Origin: Nocardioides sp.
Lineage (GTDB): Bacteria > Actinomycetota > Actinomycetes > Propionibacteriales > Nocardioidaceae
Length of the DNA: 6,419 nucleotides
Reading direction: 5' to 3'
Assembly (NCBI GenBank): GCA_031177735.1
Contig: JAPSKJ010000125.1
Coordinates: 1 to 6,419, forward strand
The notes beneath the pieces were generated by a model that saw nothing but the letters and a program-made list of their open reading frames with translations, did not search any database and had not been told where the DNA came from. Below, in pieces: positions 5,359 through 6,419 of this stretch. The translations under genes were made by a program, and so were the position numbers. How positions within the stretch are numbered: position 1 is the stretch's first letter; each line of letters starts with the position of its first letter.

Positions 5359-6419
5359 TCAGCAGCGGCCGTAGCGCTGGGGATAGGCGAAGTCGTCGAA
5401 GCAGACCTCGCCGAGGTCGCGCGGGACCAGGCGGCCCTGCTCGACCCGCCACTGCCAGACCTGGTAGCGGTTGTCGGCGAGGTGCCGCCGGCTGTAGAGA
5501 CCACCGGCGGCCGTGGGCCACACGTCGACCGACTCCGACGGGTGCCAGGCGGCGCCGCCGCCCGGTGGTGGCAGGACGACGGGTCGCGACGAGCGGTCGA
5601 CGACCACCAACACCCGGGTGCGGCCACGCAGCCCCTGTCGTAGCAGCCAGCCGTCGGTGCCGCCGAGGTCGAGGGCCTGGTTGGCCAGCGAGTAGTACTC
5701 CGCCGGCGGCAGCTGCAGGCTCCTCTCCCGCCCGTGGCGCACCAGGGTGAACTCACGCCCGCGCAGCCGCACCATGACGGCGTCGGCGCCGGAGCCCTGC
5801 AGCAGCACGGTGTCCGGGCCGACCTCGTCGTGCACGGGTGGGTAGAGCGCCGGCAGGTCGGCGACCTCCCCCACGTGCGGGCCGAAGGACTCACCCTCGC
5901 GGCACTCGCGCGGATGTGGCTGCACCGGCGCGTCCCAGCACCACTGCACGTCGAAGGGCGTGCTGGTCAGCACGCCGCTCTCGGTCCATGCCTGCTGCGC
6001 CCACACCCGCCGCTGCGGCCCCTGGGCGGGATCGAACACCCCGGTGAGCAGCCTCCCGTCGGCGTCGACCCAGGTGACGTGGTGGGAGTCGATCGTGAGG
6101 TAGAAGTTGCCCTTCGGCACCACCCGGAGCGCGCCGCCATCGACCTGCCAGACCCAGACGTTGGCGATGTAGGGGTTGTGGTCGGTGGCCACCACGACCC
6201 GCCGGTCGATGCCGACCTCGGCGAGGCCGAGCAGCTCGGCGGCGTCGCGGGTCTGCCGCGGGAACTCCGCCCGCAGCAGGGAGCCGTCGGCGAGCCCCAC
6301 CACCAGCTCGCCGGGCTCGACGATCCACGCGCGATCCGCGCGCCCGTCACCGTCGAGGTCACCCCGCGCCACATCGCGTACGTCGCCGGGTGGCTGCGGC
6401 AGCGCGCCGTGGTCGACCA
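5359..6419 (-). CDS. Probable exported protein with a calcium-loop (FG-GAP-like) motif, C-terminal part
   Basis: I do not recognise the family. The visible 352 residues run to the right window edge with no stop, so the N-terminus, including any signal peptide, lies outside. A GTG at 6372 lies in frame, but the frame stays open and FG-GAP-like sequence begins before it, so I treat it as internal. The stretch DVARGDLDGDGRAD (residues 15-28) is a D-x-D-x-D-G...D calcium loop as in FG-GAP/VCBS or EF-hand-like repeats, followed by strand-rich sequence with many Trp and Gly, suggesting a beta-propeller-like or other beta fold. There are exactly four cysteines (160, 172, 339 and the last residue, 352), an even number that fits two disulfides in an extracytoplasmic protein. 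No enzyme motif is seen. Its 3' end faces the lipid enzyme gene at 13 bp. Function unknown. Confidence 0.8.
   Translation of the reverse strand, partial: VDHGALPQPPGDVRDVARGDLDGDGRADRAWIVEPGELVVGLADGSLLRAEFPRQTRDAAELLGLAEVGIDRRVVVATDHNPYIANVWVWQVDGGALRVVPKGNFYLTIDSHHVTWVDADGRLLTGVFDPAQGPQRRVWAQQAWTESGVLTSTPFDVQWCWDAPVQPHPRECREGESFGPHVGEVADLPALYPPVHDEVGPDTVLLQGSGADAVMVRLRGREFTLVRHGRERSLQLPPAEYYSLANQALDLGGTDGWLLRQGLRGRTRVLVVVDRSSRPVVLPPPGGGAAWHPSESVDVWPTAAGGLYSRRHLADNRYQVWQWRVEQGRLVPRDLGEVCFDDFAYPQRYGRC

Noticed and set aside
2453..5374. A 973-codon plus-strand open frame crossing serS antisense and then the lipid enzyme in another frame
   Set aside because: It is composed of low-complexity Gly, Arg, Ala, Val and Pro residues, overlaps two well-supported genes, and shows no domain. 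Long stop-free shadows are expected at this GC content.
3669..5894. A 741-codon minus-strand open frame opposite the PAP2-lipid kinase gene
   Set aside because: The translation is rich in Arg, His, Asp and Pro with no motif, and mirrors the codon bias of the real plus-strand gene and part of the real minus-strand gene at 5359-6419.
6328..6372. GTG at 6372 as the true start of the exported protein
   Set aside because: The frame remains open to the window edge, and the FG-GAP-like phrase begins before this codon (DVARGD), so the start most likely lies beyond the window. No ribosome site is seen before it.

Overview
The window is about 70 percent GC with strong G/C bias at third codon positions. 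Several starts are GTG, and one gene appears to be transcribed without a leader. The protein set points to a high-GC actinobacterium, perhaps Nocardioidaceae-like, but the genus is a guess. Almost all of the window is coding. I see no rRNA, tRNA, CRISPR array, insertion sequence or phage gene. This looks like core chromosome rather than an accessory island.

Layout. Positions 1-3658 on the minus strand hold five tightly packed genes. Read in the direction of transcription they are seryl-tRNA synthetase (serS, 3658-2369), a HAD-IIB phosphatase (2372-1515), a GNAT acetyltransferase (1518-1030), a two-helix potassium-type ion channel (981-403), and the start of an APC-superfamily amino-acid permease that runs off the left edge (401-1). 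The junctions are a 4-nt ATGA overlap, a 4-nt GTGA overlap, a 48-nt gap and a 1-nt gap. This suggests one transcript with translational coupling. A -10 element ends exactly 7 nt before the serS GTG, as expected for a leaderless mRNA.

A 109-bp divergent intergenic region (3659-3767) separates serS from a plus-strand gene (3768-5345). That gene encodes a PAP2 lipid phosphatase fused to a diacylglycerol/sphingosine-type lipid kinase, with the active-site motifs of both halves intact. The positive-inside rule places the phosphatase site outside the membrane and the kinase inside.

The plus-strand gene ends 13 bp from the end of a convergent minus-strand gene (5359 to beyond 6419). This encodes an unrecognised, probably exported protein with one FG-GAP/EF-hand-like calcium-loop motif and four cysteines near its C-terminal half. 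Its N-terminus lies outside the window.

I found no convincing new defence or mobile system. The items most worth a second look are the bifunctional lipid enzyme, the leaderless serS promoter and its five-gene train, an unusual Trp in SerS motif 2, and the partial exported protein.
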